Shown here piece after piece: positions 9,217 to 20,558 of a stretch of DNA of 64,000 nt. Source of the stretch: Przewalskia tangutica (taxonomy: Eukaryota > Streptophyta > Magnoliopsida > Solanales > Solanaceae); contig CM056736.1 in assembly GCA_029844215.1 (NCBI GenBank), forward strand, positions 54,001,562 to 54,065,561. Direction: 5' to 3'. Made by a program: the position numbers and the translations under genes. Each line of letters starts with the position of its first letter. Within the stretch, counting starts at the first letter, position 1. Under the pieces are notes generated by a model that did not search any database, had not been told where the DNA came from, and saw nothing but the letters and a program-made list of their open reading frames with translations.

Positions 9217-12200
9217 TGTTATACCCCGTATTTCCAGAGTATGTACGTAAGGGCGTACGTATAAAATTTGAGCCTTAAGGATTTGGCAAATTCGAAATTT
9301 GGGCACAAGTGCCAAAAAGAGTCGTTTTCCGACGAAACGTTTCCACAGCTTACGTAGGAAAAATTCCGGCTATGTCATTTATAATTTTTGCGGATTTTTC
9401 CGAGAGACGAAACATTTTGGACCAACGGGAGGGTGACAAGTGTCACCCTCACATTGGAAGGAAGGGGCGGCATTGTGGACGAAAAAGAGAGCACTTTAGT
9501 TGGTAGGATATTTGTGCAAGTTGGTGTGGTAGATGGATAAGGTGCACATGGCTTAATCCTAGCCCTACACTTGCCTAACACTTGTCTTCATCTTGGCCAT
9601 TGGTTGGCCTTTGCTTGACCTATAAATACCCCCCCCTTTGGAAGACTTCTTCATCCTAAAAACTTCTTAAGTCTTGAAAGCTCTCTTCCTCCCCTTAGTG
9701 TTGTAGTTCGTCAAGCCCCCTCGAGTGAGCCTTGGCGAGAGCCACCCCTCCACTTGTGGTGTCTAGCCAGTGGGGTACCCCACTGCCTAGTTGTTTTCGT
9801 ATAATACCCCTTGTTGAGGTATAGAAATACTCTCCAAGTATTGTTATAATGCCCAAATACCTTGGCCCAAATACCTTGTAGTATTCCCAAGGTTACACTT
9901 TTACAAAAGCCCAGAAAATACTATTATACTTTCCCTCAGTCACAGAGTGAAACCCTAGGAAAAATCTTCACCCGTAGTTGAAGTGATAAGTAGAAGTTGC
10001 GTAGAACTTCTAAGGGTTTCTTGGAGCGGATTGGAGCGCACGGAGTAGGAGCTAAACCTTGCTCAGGATCGACATTAAACTCGGATAATTTTGGGCTTAT
10101 CGAGGTAAATAAACTTGTCCCCCTACTGTAATTGGAAATTACATGTTATTGTAATATATAGTTGAAATATACTATATATAGACTGATTATTGAATAGAAC
10201 TGAACATAGTATTGTGGCAATGTCTTTTGACTTAAGCCTGAAGTTATAGAAGAGAACTGAACTGTAATTACATAGGACTGTATTACAGTAGACTTGTGTA
10301 GCATTACTGTGTGGTAGAATTGTACACGTCCGGTTATAAGTGTTAACCCCCCCCCCCCCCTGGTTGGCTTGGTAGCCGGCCTCGATAGAGGAGGAGATTT
10401 ACGCTGTTGCGGGGGGGGAGGTGCTGCCGAATTTTCTGTAGAATATTCTACATTGAGATCTAAGATGTTAATAGGCGCCTTGTGGCCTCTATAGGTTGAA
10501 ATACTACGTGTGGCGTGGCCTACTTGGCTTAAGGAGTAGCCGACGGTTTGAGGTACTTGGAGCATTTAGCTATTAGTCGATAATCGTCGCGAGGTATGTG
10601 AACCTCTTCCTATCTTTTCTAGCATGATATGTGTGAACTATGTAGTACGGTAGACGTACATGTGTTAAATGTATTTGATTGGTTTAAAACATAAAGTGTT
10701 ATAACGGCTTTATGGGAAGTTGGTTATAACAAGCTTTATGTAGGTAAGAAAATGCCAGTGGTTTTAAAAGGTAACTGATTTGACTTATAACTGATTTGAT
10801 GTGTGTTAATAAGGAACTTGAAGTGTGTCAAAAGTTAAGAAACCATTTTTGGAAGAAGAATAACACTTGGTTTGAAAAGGTTTTAAAAAGAGTTATACTA
10901 GCTTTATGGGGAGTTAGGTATAACGTCTTAAGAGAAGTAAAGAAAATGGTTTACTGATTTTAGAAGTTAAGAGACTTGATCTTATAAGATAAGAGACTTA
11001 ACTTAATTAAATTAAATTAATATGAATTTTGTGTGAAACCTCATTCGTGAGTAATGAGTACTTGGTTTTTGAAAGGAATAATGTTTCTTGATTGGAATCA
11101 GAATGTGTATCGACAAACCACTGCAGCGTTAATAAAGGAAAATGTATTGAATAAATGAAGTATTATATTAAAACCAGTAGAAACCTCCATCTGCATAGAA
11201 GCTAAGATGAGACAAAATGATATTACATTTTCTAGATCATGGCTGCTTAATAAGATTGATTATGAACAAGAATAACCTACTCGCCTATGGCATATGTTAC
11301 TCAATTGTTTTAAAAAGAGATTAAGACATTGAACTACGAAACCTTTTCTAAAATGAGAAACTTGAGCATTTGAAATTAGGCAAACTTGAACGGTTGGAAA
11401 ATAAGGGTGATACTTGATTTTACAAAGGAAAGCATTTTTGTTTACTTAACAATGTTCGTCACTCTATTTTTATACTACGGGTATCGGGTGACCTTTGTAA
11501 AAGAAATGGATCTTTAAAAGGAATTTAACGTACGTAGTACTTTAGGGTTAAAAACCCGAACTTCGTCATAAAATGAAAGTACCTTGAGTTGTGTAACTTT
11601 CCTATGTTTGTTGTTGTGTAACTTGCCTATGCTCGTTGTTGTGTAACTTGCTTATGCTTGTGGTGATAGCCTTGTTGTGCAAAAATGGTGTTCTATATAA
11701 CCGCGTCTCGATGGAGTCTGGTTGACTTATTGAGACTTACTTGGGCGTCGCGTGTGGGAAAATTCCACGGGTATGCTCGCATTGATAGTGATATTCCATG
11801 GACTAGCTCTCCATGAGGTTTCTTCTTGTTCGCCTTGGTACGGTGGTCGGCTTCGTACTTGCCGTCTGCGTGGCTGATTCGGCCTTGGTACGGTAGTTAG
11901 CCCTCGACTTGCCCGTTCGGTGTAGTGACAAAGTCTCGTGATCTGACCTTGGTACGGTGGTCGACCCTGCGTACTTGCCCGATCGACTCGTGACCGGCCT
12001 TGGTATCTGGTAGTCGGCTCGCACTTGCCGTGTCGACCGTGTTTTGGTTGCATTGTATTATTGGTACGGTCGGATATGGTAGTTATACTTGTCCTGTACG
12101 GCTTTTATGACACAGGTGGGACCTGGTGTTCATGTATACTCCTTGGTATTGTTATATCATAAAGCGCCGTGATGAGGAAGAAATTCCACGGGCACGAGTG

Positions 12201-12752
12201 ATAATTTGGAGGGTGTGAGTCCCTGACTTGATGTAACTGGTTATATGTTATGTACTGTAGTTTGGTCATCATACATGTCTCCTGCTTATATAGACTATCA
12301 TGATTTCATTTACAGTATTTACAGTTTCACATACTTGGTACCTGTTGTACTGACCTCCTTGAAGTGCGTTCATGCCGCGGTAGAAATCATTGGTGTCGAT
12401 CCATTATTAGGATCACCTTTCGGCATATTGGGAAGCTCAGTTCCTTGGAGGCTTATCTTTTGGTATGTGTTCCACGAGATGTAGGTTCTTGTACATTCGA
12501 GGTATGGCGGACCTGTCCGTCATAGTTGTTGTAAATCTTAGAGTGCAGTAGTAATCTTGTTGTGGCGGGGTTGTAAAAAGGATTAAAGCATTCGGGTTTG
12601 TATGTATATATCACGGAAAAAGCTTTTTTTAGTTGCTGTTTATTTATTATATCTCTCATTTCATGTCAATGTTTTATTTCGTGATTTTTCTCGATGTTGT
12701 ATCACTAGGGTGCGGGTTAAGGCACGATCCGCGGCCGGGTTGGTCGTGACGA
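9217..12752 (+). mobile_element. E1 3' LTR
   Basis: Nearly the same sequence as 3294-6876 up to about 2.5 kb, with TATA at 9621-9628 and donor-like GAGGTAAATA near 10102. The last part (11690-12750) is shorter by many one- and two-base losses, such as GGTGCGGGTTAAGGCACGAT where the 5' LTR has GGTGCCCGGGGTAAGGCACCAG. The final A of the terminal GTGACA appears as part of GTGACGATGCG. Confidence 0.88.
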
Positions 12753-13041
12753 TGCGTCTGAGAATCTGACGAAATTTTTGGAAAGAAAGAAAGATGTGAT
12801 TTTTCGACGGAAAAGTTTCCGGTTTTTGTGAAGAAAAAGGTTCGTTAATGGGAATTGGATTCCCAGATTTGGTATTCGGGCTTCTTGGATTATTTTAGAA
12901 TTATGAGATTTTATTTTCGGAAATGGTCACGTGGGGCCCACGGGAGAAATTTACGGTTTTGTGGGGCCCGCTTTGTTTTTGAGATTTCCGGTATTTTGGA
13001 TATTTTCGGAAGACGAAATATTTTGGACGAGTAGGGGGGGA

Positions 13042-13047
13042 CACGTG
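13042..13047. promoter_or_regulatory. G-box CACGTG in the LTR-B U3 dyad
   Basis: GGGGGACACGTGTCACCCCC places CACGTG at the centre of the U3 dyad, about 170 bp before the TATA box. G-boxes are bound by bZIP and bHLH factors; activity here is not shown. Confidence 0.55.
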
Positions 13048-14929
13048 TCACCCCCTTAGGTGGCTTATTGCCGATTTGGCTTGACATGTGGCCTATGGCC
13101 GATTTGTTCTTCCATGTGGCTAGCCACTTGTCTTGCTTAGACAAGTGGCTCGTGGCACCACACTTGTCCCAAGATCTCACCACACACCTTGCATTGATCT
13201 TAGCCCTTGAATCCTCTATATAAACCCCTTAAGTTGAAGACTAAAATTCATTCCACACTTGAGCTTTTCCAAGCAAAATACTCCCTCCCTTGTAGCCTTG
13301 TTTCGTCCCCCTCTCCCCCTCTTGAGTAGAAATACTTCATGTATTGTTGTATAATCCCAAATACCTTGGCCTAGTATCCCTAGTTGTATTCCAAAGTTAT
13401 TTCAATACTAGGAGCCCGGAAATACTACTTTTTTTCCAATAGTCACAAAGTGAAGCCCTAGAGAAATCTTTCTAGCTTGGTGGAAGTATTTAGAGAAGTT
13501 GTTTAGAAACTTCTAAGGGTCGCTTGGAGCGGGTTGGAGCGTAGGAATTGGAGCTAAACGTTGCTCAGGATCGACTTATAATCTTGGATAATTTTGGGCT
13601 TATCGAGGTAATGATCCATGTCCCCCTATTGTAATTGGATATTACATGTTGTAGTAGTTATACTTGAGTATATTATATGAGAAAAGAAGATTGATAGAAT
13701 TGAACTGTATTTACATTGGACTGTACTTACAGTAGACTTGTGCAGTATTATTGTGAAGCAGAATTGAACACGTCCGGTTAGACGTGTAGTCCCCTGGGAG
13801 TTGTTGGCCTGGTAACGGGCCTTGATAGGGGAGGAGATTTATGTGATAGCGGGGAGGTCTGCGAATTTTCTGTAGAATAAGGAATCTTGTATTTAGAATA
13901 TTCTACGAAGAGAACTAGAAGTTGATAGATATATTGTGGCCTTTATAGGTGGATCTTCTACGCGCGGCATACTTGACTTACCTTGTGGTTTAAGCTAAAA
14001 AGGTATGTGATTCTTCCTATACTCTTGAGCATGACTGTTGTGAACTATATAGTACGGTAGACGTACGTGTGTGAAATGAGTTTTGATTGTTTTAAACATA
14101 AGGTGTTATAATGGCTTTATGGGAAGTTAGTTATAACGACCTTATGAAAATAAAAGAAAGATTTGATTTTGAAGTTTAAGAGACTTGATCTTGAAAGATA
14201 AGAGACTTGACTTATAAACGACTTGTTTTCGGAAAAGGAGAAGTAACTTGATTTAAGTATAGGTTACTTGTTTTGGAAAGAGTAAGTTATTGGGTTTTAA
14301 AAAAGTATACTTGATGTTGTTTAAAAGAAAAGCACTTGGTTTTAAAAGTATAGAGTACTTGATTTTAAAAAATCTTATAAAGATTTTCGGAAGGTGTAGT
14401 AATTTGGTTTGAAAGGAGAACGTGTTTTTAATACTACGAGTATTATTATCATGTGGCTTTTACGTAAAAAGAGGTATTTTTGAAAGAATGAAAGTATGTA
14501 GTATTTTGGGTTTGAAACCCGGATTGTTGATTAAAATGAATGTATGTTGAACTTGCCTATGCTTGTTGTGATAGTCTTTGATGTGCAAGTGTTTTGTTGA
14601 TGTCTTCTTAGTGACTCTGGGAGGTAGGCTATCGATAGATTGATTGGACATCTTGGCGTTGGGTGGTCCGAGTATGCGTCCACTTTGAGTATTATTGGTT
14701 GTTTACATGCTGCGTGACTCCAGGGAGGGCTATCTCGATTGATTTCCTTTGGACATGCGACGATGGATGGTCTACGGGCATCGTCGATGATGGTTTCATG
14801 GCCATGACTTAGGTGAGATCTTGGGGCATGCGGTCATTGTGAGGTTCGGGTTGTTAGTCCATGGACCGCTAATCCATGAAGCTTTCCACGGTGACGGCGA
14901 TCACGGGCTTGATTTATGCGTGTGGTTCG

Positions 14930-15180
14930 AGCACACGCTTTAGATACTGGTGCGGTCATTTTCGTGTACGGTAGCCTCGGTAGATAGCTTAAGATACTTG
15001 CCTCGGTCATATCTTGTGAGGCGGTAGGCTATTATGCGTTAGCTTAAGATACTTGCCTCGGCGATTCGTGGCTAGCTTTTGGGTGATAGTTGGCTTAGTA
15101 CCTTGCGTGATGGGATATGACTAGCTTTTGGACGGTAGTTGGCTATTCTACTTGGCCCGTCGGTTTTGATAGCCTTGAGG
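14930..15180 (+). repeat. Minisatellite of about 60 bp in LTR-B
   Basis: Diverged units built on AGCTTAAGATACTTGCCTCGG and a GGTAG/TTGGCT segment, beginning near 14990, 15045 and 15090. It sits at the same LTR location as the other arrays but with a different unit. Confidence 0.6.
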
Positions 15181-15806
15181 ATCTAGTGTTGAGTTCACAT
15201 ATGGGTGTTGTTTTACATCATATGCTGGCGGTGAGAATGAGTTCCACGGCATGAGTGATATTATGGGCGTGAGACCCATAGTTATGTGTGAGTGATTATT
15301 ACGGGGATATCGTCCCCTTACTTGACATAATTTACTTATTGCAAAATGGTTTTATAAAATGATGAAATGTGATTTCATTCTGATATTTTGATTTCACATA
15401 CTTGTACTGTTATGCGACCTCCTTGAAGCTGCGTTCATCTGCGAGTAGAGTACACGATTGTTGATCCTCGCTCTTAGGATCGCGATTCGGCGTTAGGAAG
15501 CTCCGTTCTCGGAGGCTTATCTTTTAGTATAGTCCCTGTCAGTAGGTACTTGTACATTCGGGGTATGGCGGGGCCTGTCCGTCATAGATGTTGTTACATT
15601 CTTAAGTGCTGTAATCTTGTTGTGGCGAGTTTGTACAAGGATAAGCGTTCGGGTTTTTATGTATGTATCTGAAAGCATTATTTTAGTTGCTTTGTTTATC
15701 TATCATATCTCTTGTTTCATGTTTATGTTTTATTTCGTGATTTTCTCGATGTTGTATCACTAGGGTGCGGGGTAAGGCACGATCCGCGGGCAGGTTGGTC
15801 GTGACA

Positions 15807-15811
15807 GATCA
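15807..15811. repeat. TSD GATCA, right copy, solo LTR-B
   Basis: Matches 3246-3250. Confidence 0.85.
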
Positions 15812-15913
15812 ATCATAATGGAAGCATACGTGGAATCCACATCAGCTGATGCGTCCAAGTAAAACTTACAACCCCAACCGCCCTCAGTGAGAACCGACCG
15901 TAGACATATAATA
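15807..15913 (-). mobile_element. E8 LTR fragment 2 (minus strand)
   Basis: Begins GATCAATCATAATGGAAGCATACGTGGAATCC, split here as GATCAATCATAATGG and AAGCATACGTGGAATCC, which matches the E8 repeat unit at 3116-3150. It ends at TAATA (15909-15913), the left TSD copy of E2. Confidence 0.6.
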
Positions 15914-16479
15914 TGTCACACCGAAAATCGGGCGTGGTAGTGCCTTACCGGGCACCCTAGTGATACATACATCGAGAAAATCAGGAACATAAAACATGAG
16001 TCATTAAACAAGAGATATAATAAATAAGCAGCAACCAAAGCAGTTGCCTGGTGTATACATAAAACACGAGCAGTTTAATCCTTTTACAACCACCGCAGTG
16101 ATTACTACGGACCTCTAAGATATACAACAACTATGACGGCGGGCCGCCATACCTGAATGTACAGAACCTACAACTCAGGAAACATACCAAAGATAAGCCT
16201 CAGAAGAGAGCTTTCCGGCACGCTGAAATGAGATCCTAAGGCGGGGATCCACGGCGATGTACCTCTACTGCGGCATGAAACGCAGCCCCGAAGAGGTCGA
16301 TACAGTGTACCAAGTATGTGAAAGCTTGTCAAATCGTAAATGAAATCATAATAGCCTAAAAGCGAGACATGTATGATAACCAAAATACGATGCAACACAT
16401 AAGCGATCAAGTCGTGACTCACGCCTCAAAGTCGCCACTCAAATATAACTATGGGTCTCGCCCACAACATCCATCATGT

Positions 16480-16700
16480 TCGCATCATGGCGCGTGCCGA
16501 ATCTTGCATCGGTGTAGACATGTCCATGATGCAACAATAACAAGGCGTGGCGCGTACCGAATCGCGCCGGTGTAGGCATGCCCGTAACCTCAATATGATA
16601 TCTTGGGTGGTCAACCGCGCGTGGCCACATGCCCCCGGAATACTGCATCGGTGTAGACACGTCCATGTGACATCAACAACAAGACAGTAATCAAAATGGA
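16480..16700 (-). repeat. Tandem zone in E2 3' LTR
   Basis: Diverged units containing CGGTGTAGACATGTCCATG and GTGGCCACATG near 16510, 16570 and 16650. The copy in the other E2 LTR is at about 21120-21320. Confidence 0.6.
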
Positions 16701-16799
16701 AACATACCCGTGGAATTCTCCATCACTCCAAGTAAGTTCTCAACAAGTCAGGCCTTCATCGAGAGCGGTAACACGATACCACACTTGCACAACAAAGGC

Positions 16800-16905
16800 T
16801 ATCATCACGGCATAGGCAAGTTTCACAACAACAAGCATAGGCAAGTTTCACAACAACAAGATAGCAAGTTTCACAACAAGCATAGGCAAGTTTCACATCA
16901 CTCAA
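16800..16905 (-). repeat. CATAGGCAAGTTTCACAACA short tandem repeat
   Basis: Four units of about 20-25 bp, the reverse complement of the AACTTGCCTATGCTTGTTG arrays in plus-strand LTRs. Confidence 0.75.
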
Positions 16906-18467
16906 AGTACCTTCCGTTTTATGCCAAAGTCGGGTTTTAACCTAAGTACTACGTCGTTAAATTCTTTAAAGAGATCCATTACTTTTATCAAAGTCACCCG
17001 ATACGTAGTATTAGAATGACCAACCCACATTCCTTTTCAAAATCAAGTAACAACATTCTTTTCCTAAGTTCGGTTTGCCTAGTTTGATTACTCGAAAACC
17101 GTTTTCAAATGGTTTCATAGTTCATAAACTTAATCACTTGATTCCTTTTTAGAACAATTGAGTAATATATGTCTCCGTGAGTAGGTTATTCTTGTTTACA
17201 ACATTCTTATTACGTGACCATGATCTAGAAAATGTAATATCATTTTGTCTCATCTTAGTTTCTATGCGGATGGAGGTTTCTCTTGGTTTTAATACGATAC
17301 ATCATTATTCAATACATTTTCCTTTATTAACTGCGGTGCTGTCGATACACATTCGATTTCAAATCGTAAAACATTATCCCTTTAAATAAAACCAAGTACT
17401 CATTACTCACGAATGAGGTTTCGCACAAACATCCACATTAAAACAAATAAGTTAAGTCTCTTATCTTATAAGATCAAGTCTCTTAACTTCTAACATGATA
17501 AAACCATTTTCTTTACCTCTCTTAAGACATTATACCTAACTCCCATAAAGCTAGTATAACTCTTTTTTAAAACCTTTAAAACCAAGTGTTACTCTCCTTC
17601 AAAACGATTTATAAATCTTTTGAAATACATCAAGTTCTTTATTATAACTAGCCGATTATAATTCACATCGATTACCTTTTAAAACCACAAAGTATTTTCT
17701 TACCTACATAAAGTTTATAACCAACTTCCCATAAAGCCGTTATAACACTTTATGTTTTAAAACAATCAAACACAGTTAACACGTATGCGTCTGTACTACA
17801 TAGTTCACACATATCATGCTAGAAGAGATAGGAAGAGGTTCACATACCTCGCGATTATCGACAATAAGCAAAAAGCTCAAGTACTACAACTAGCCACTTT
17901 CCACTCTCGGTAGAATACGCTACTCTTAGTACTTTCACCTATAAAGGCCACAAACGTCTATTAAATCTTAAACACAAGTTCCCATCTTTCTGAGAAAATT
18001 CGGCACACCTCCCCGCAGCGTAAATCTCTCCTCTATCGAGGCTGGCCTAAGCCGACTGGGGGTTTATAGCAAAACCAAAGGCCAACGAGGCAAGATCCTT
18101 CCAAGTGTATAGCAAGTGTAAGGACAAGACTAAGCCAAGTGCACCCAAACCCTACTCCACAAAACACTCCACAAAACAAGCCACAAAGCAAGGCACAAAT
18201 CAAGGGGCGGCCAAGGCGACCAACCTTGGCCCGCCAAATCGTCCATGAGGGTGACAAGTGTCACCTCCCGCTGGTCCAAAAATGTTTCGTCTCTGGAAAA
18301 ATCCGCAAAAATATAAATGACATAGCGAATTTTTCCAACGTGGCAATGAAACGTTTAGTCGAAAACGACTCAAATCGCACTTGTGCCCAAAATGAATCGG
18401 CCAAGCCTAATGAAGTTCGAAAATTTCTACGCACGTCCCCACGCATACTGCGAAATACGGTATAACA

Positions 18468-18480
18468 TTCTCCCTCGTAG
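18468..18480 (-). promoter_or_regulatory. Polypurine tract of E2
   Basis: TTCTCCCTCGTAG on the plus strand (CTACGAGGGAGAA on the element strand) lies next to the LTR and is followed by the shared ACATTCG inverted repeat. Confidence 0.75.
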
Positions 18481-19207
18481 AAACATTCGTCGAATGTTCC
18501 TTCTAAGTCTCAAAACAAGCGTCGCGATAGTATTCACTACTATACTTACGAGAATCAAACATGCCACACCTGGCCACAAAATAACATGCGCGCAAAACCC
18601 AAATCCACGCCAACGAGGAACCACCTCAGTTAGCACAAAAGTCCCCACCAAGGTCTAAAATATACTCCCTTCGCACCTACATTTCACAAAAGAAACGATC
18701 ACACACGTTCACTTCTCCTCTATCTCGTGCCATTCTCGAACACTCGAGCTCTTTCTAGTATCCGTACCACACTTAATCAGCGTTTACGTTTCCAACCCTT
18801 GGAGTTACTACCTCCAACTTGGTCATCTTACTACCCCGATTTCCTAGGCCATTCTCGGCCTCACGATGATTCTGGTCGAACATATCTATGAACTCATACG
18901 ATGGTCATCTAAACTTGGGCCTAGCACCCTCGTGACCCTGCCACCTGGCGGGACCACCCAGAGCTGACCCTTCCTCGAAACGGGACGCGGGTTGGCCCGC
19001 AACATGGCCCCAACCCGACCATCGTAGCGCCACTCCCGCCGACACGGAACACATCATGGAAGCTACCACTTCCATCTCACACTAACAGATTTTTAAATCA
19101 CACTAGCACAAAGCTATCCGAACATAACACTTAACACATCATTAACATCAACACATACAAGTATCTACGAGGTTAAGGATATACGAAACTAGGCGGTTCA
19201 AGGACCG
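18481..19207 (-). other. E2 non-coding tail
   Basis: Holds no gene. It contains the block shared with E1, E4 and E6 at 18903-18959 (plus strand ATCTAAACTTGGGCC to GGCGGGACCACC) and a GC-rich stretch at 18960-19030. The AT-rich part at 19080-19190 adjoins the position of the donor-like site; here that site reads TTTCGTATATCC, as if CAGG had been lost. Confidence 0.55.
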
Positions 19208-20362
19208 CTAAAGCGAACTTCCGCGACCTACCGTGGCGCCATAATCTAGTAGTCATGCTATCCTACCGCGCTACCAGTGGACAGTCTCGTCATATGGCCT
19301 GTTGGCGCAAGAATAACAAGCTCCTTGGTACTACGACACTCCCGAAATGCGGTCTACATCGACCACACCGAGGTAGGGGTGATGCGTCGGCAACACCCCT
19401 ACTCGCGAACATCCCGAAACACAGGAGCCACGACACGCTCCGAATATCCTGGAGGTCCGAAGGCTGCGGAGGACCACTGCAATGGCGGAGGTACATAACT
19501 AGTCTCTTCTTGAGGCGGTCGCCTCGAAAGTCGCCAAAATATCCGTGTCTTGGCCTTAACCTGTGCCTCTGCCGTCGATCTGCGCTCGCCGCGCAGTCGT
19601 GAGCACGAATGCGGGCAATGTCCATGCCGGTGAAGAAACACCCGCACAAGACTCGGCCATATAATCATCTAGCGTGACGTAGCGATGCACCTATCCTCCA
19701 TATCCGCAACAAGCGCGAGGGACATATCGAGCCAAAGAATCGAACTCGACATTGTACTCACGACGGTCGCGCCTCTGTCTCGATAACAAAAATTTGTCGG
19801 CGTGCCCTCGCCTCATGCGGAGGCAAGAAGTGCGTGAGAAAAGCCCCGAAAACTCATCCCATACTGCTGAGGTGCATGCTCTCCCGGAAAGCTCCGAATC
19901 AAACTAATCGATTGCGGTATCGCGGCCGTCGCGAATCAAGGTCATGCACGGTCTCTGAAGCCTTGATCACCGCATGATCCTTTATGGCGACGGATGAACT
20001 CCTGCGGATCATCCTCGGGCCTCGACCCATAAAACTCGCGGGCTACAACTCGAAAGTCAGTAGCCTCAAACTATTCGCTCGGGTACACCAGTCTTCTTTG
20101 GGCTGAACCGAATCGGCTGATCCTCATATCCGCCACAACCTCGCCAATAATCGCCATCTCGTGACCCGTCTCCCTGCTCGGTGTGGATGGAGGCTCAGTC
20201 TTGTAGTCTCATCGACCACGGCGCGGCTCTAAACCTGCTTTGGTCTTTGGCGTCGAAACTCGCCGTCCGGCCTTGTCTCAGTCTTGGCGACTGCGCCTCG
20301 TACTCCTGTATCCCAGCAGCTCCTGGCTGCCTTGCCCTGGCACCGTCGCCATGCGGAGGCAT
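19208..20362 (-). pseudogene. gag: E2 gag, frame-broken
   Basis: On the minus strand, from an ATG at 20362 (MPPHGDGARARQPG) to a TAG at 19210-19208, followed by the same GCGGTCCTTGAACCGCC context as in E1. A nucleocapsid segment is readable at about 19290-19649 with PLPRCGRCRPHFG, the start of the zinc knuckle, after which the frame slips. Capsid parts are spread over all three frames (about 19740-20060). The length (about 1.15 kb) equals E1 gag. No pol follows. Cysteines of the knuckle are visible, but the second half needs another frame. Confidence 0.7.
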
Positions 20363-20541
20363 AGCGGTAAAATGAAACACATCGGAGGGTCCAACTTACA
20401 ACTCGACTCTAAGGCACGATCTTAGAATGAGAAGAATAGAAACCAATCCTACATGTCCTATAGCCTCACGATTATAGATGTGGTACAACACACCGATAAT
20501 CAAGACTCTACTGACACGGTGCGTAGACACCTCCGAGGACT

Positions 20542-20557
20542 AGCTCACGATACTACT
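20542..20557 (-). promoter_or_regulatory. Damaged primer-binding site of E2
   Basis: The element strand reads TAGTATCGTGAGC where TGGTATCAGAGC is expected, adjacent to the LTR start at 20559. The CAG in the middle has changed, as in E3, E4 and E6. Confidence 0.65.
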
Positions 20558-20558
20558 A

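Larger units (their letters stand above)
3294..12752 (+). mobile_element. E1: complete non-autonomous Ty3/gypsy element, gag only
   Basis: A 9.5-kb element with two LTRs of about 3.55 kb (3294-6876 and 9217-12752), a tRNA-iMet primer-binding site, a 2.3-kb internal region with one decayed gag, and a polypurine tract. No protease, RT, RNase H or integrase is seen. This layout matches plant TR-GAG elements. The LTRs are nearly identical over their first 2.5 kb, which implies recent insertion; most differences are one- or two-base changes at CTG/CAG sites or in C/G runs. The TSD is GTACG at 3289-3293; on the right the junction reads GTGACGATGCG where GTGACAGTACG is expected, the CAG-to-CGA change seen elsewhere in the window. 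It lies in LTR-B. Confidence 0.85.
12757..15806 (+). mobile_element. Solo LTR-B, remainder after E1
   Basis: The interrupted LTR resumes with CTGACGAAATTTTTGG and the family blocks TTTTCGACGGAAAAG and GACGAAATATTTTGGAC. It has a G-box dyad around 13042-13047, TATA-like TATATAAA at 13217-13224, donor-like GAGGTAATG near 13595 and a tandem zone at 14930-15180. It ends in GTCGTGACA at 15798-15806. Total LTR-B length is about 3.1 kb. It is flanked by GATCA on both sides and has no internal region, so it is a solo LTR. Confidence 0.85.
15914..18467 (-). mobile_element. E2 3' LTR (left end, minus strand)
   Basis: Reads TGTCACACCGAAAATCGGGC at the left and ...ACGGTATAACA at the right, the reverse complement of an LTR. 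The TATA box (reverse TTTATA) is at about 18063-18068, directly next to the reverse of GGCCTCGATAGAGG; the sequence that lies between these in other LTRs is missing. Confidence 0.85.

Noticed and set aside
18139..18658. Plus-strand open frames of 108 and 91 codons
   Set aside because: They are antisense to the U3 and polypurine region of E2; no similarity to a protein family and not kept in the second E2 LTR.
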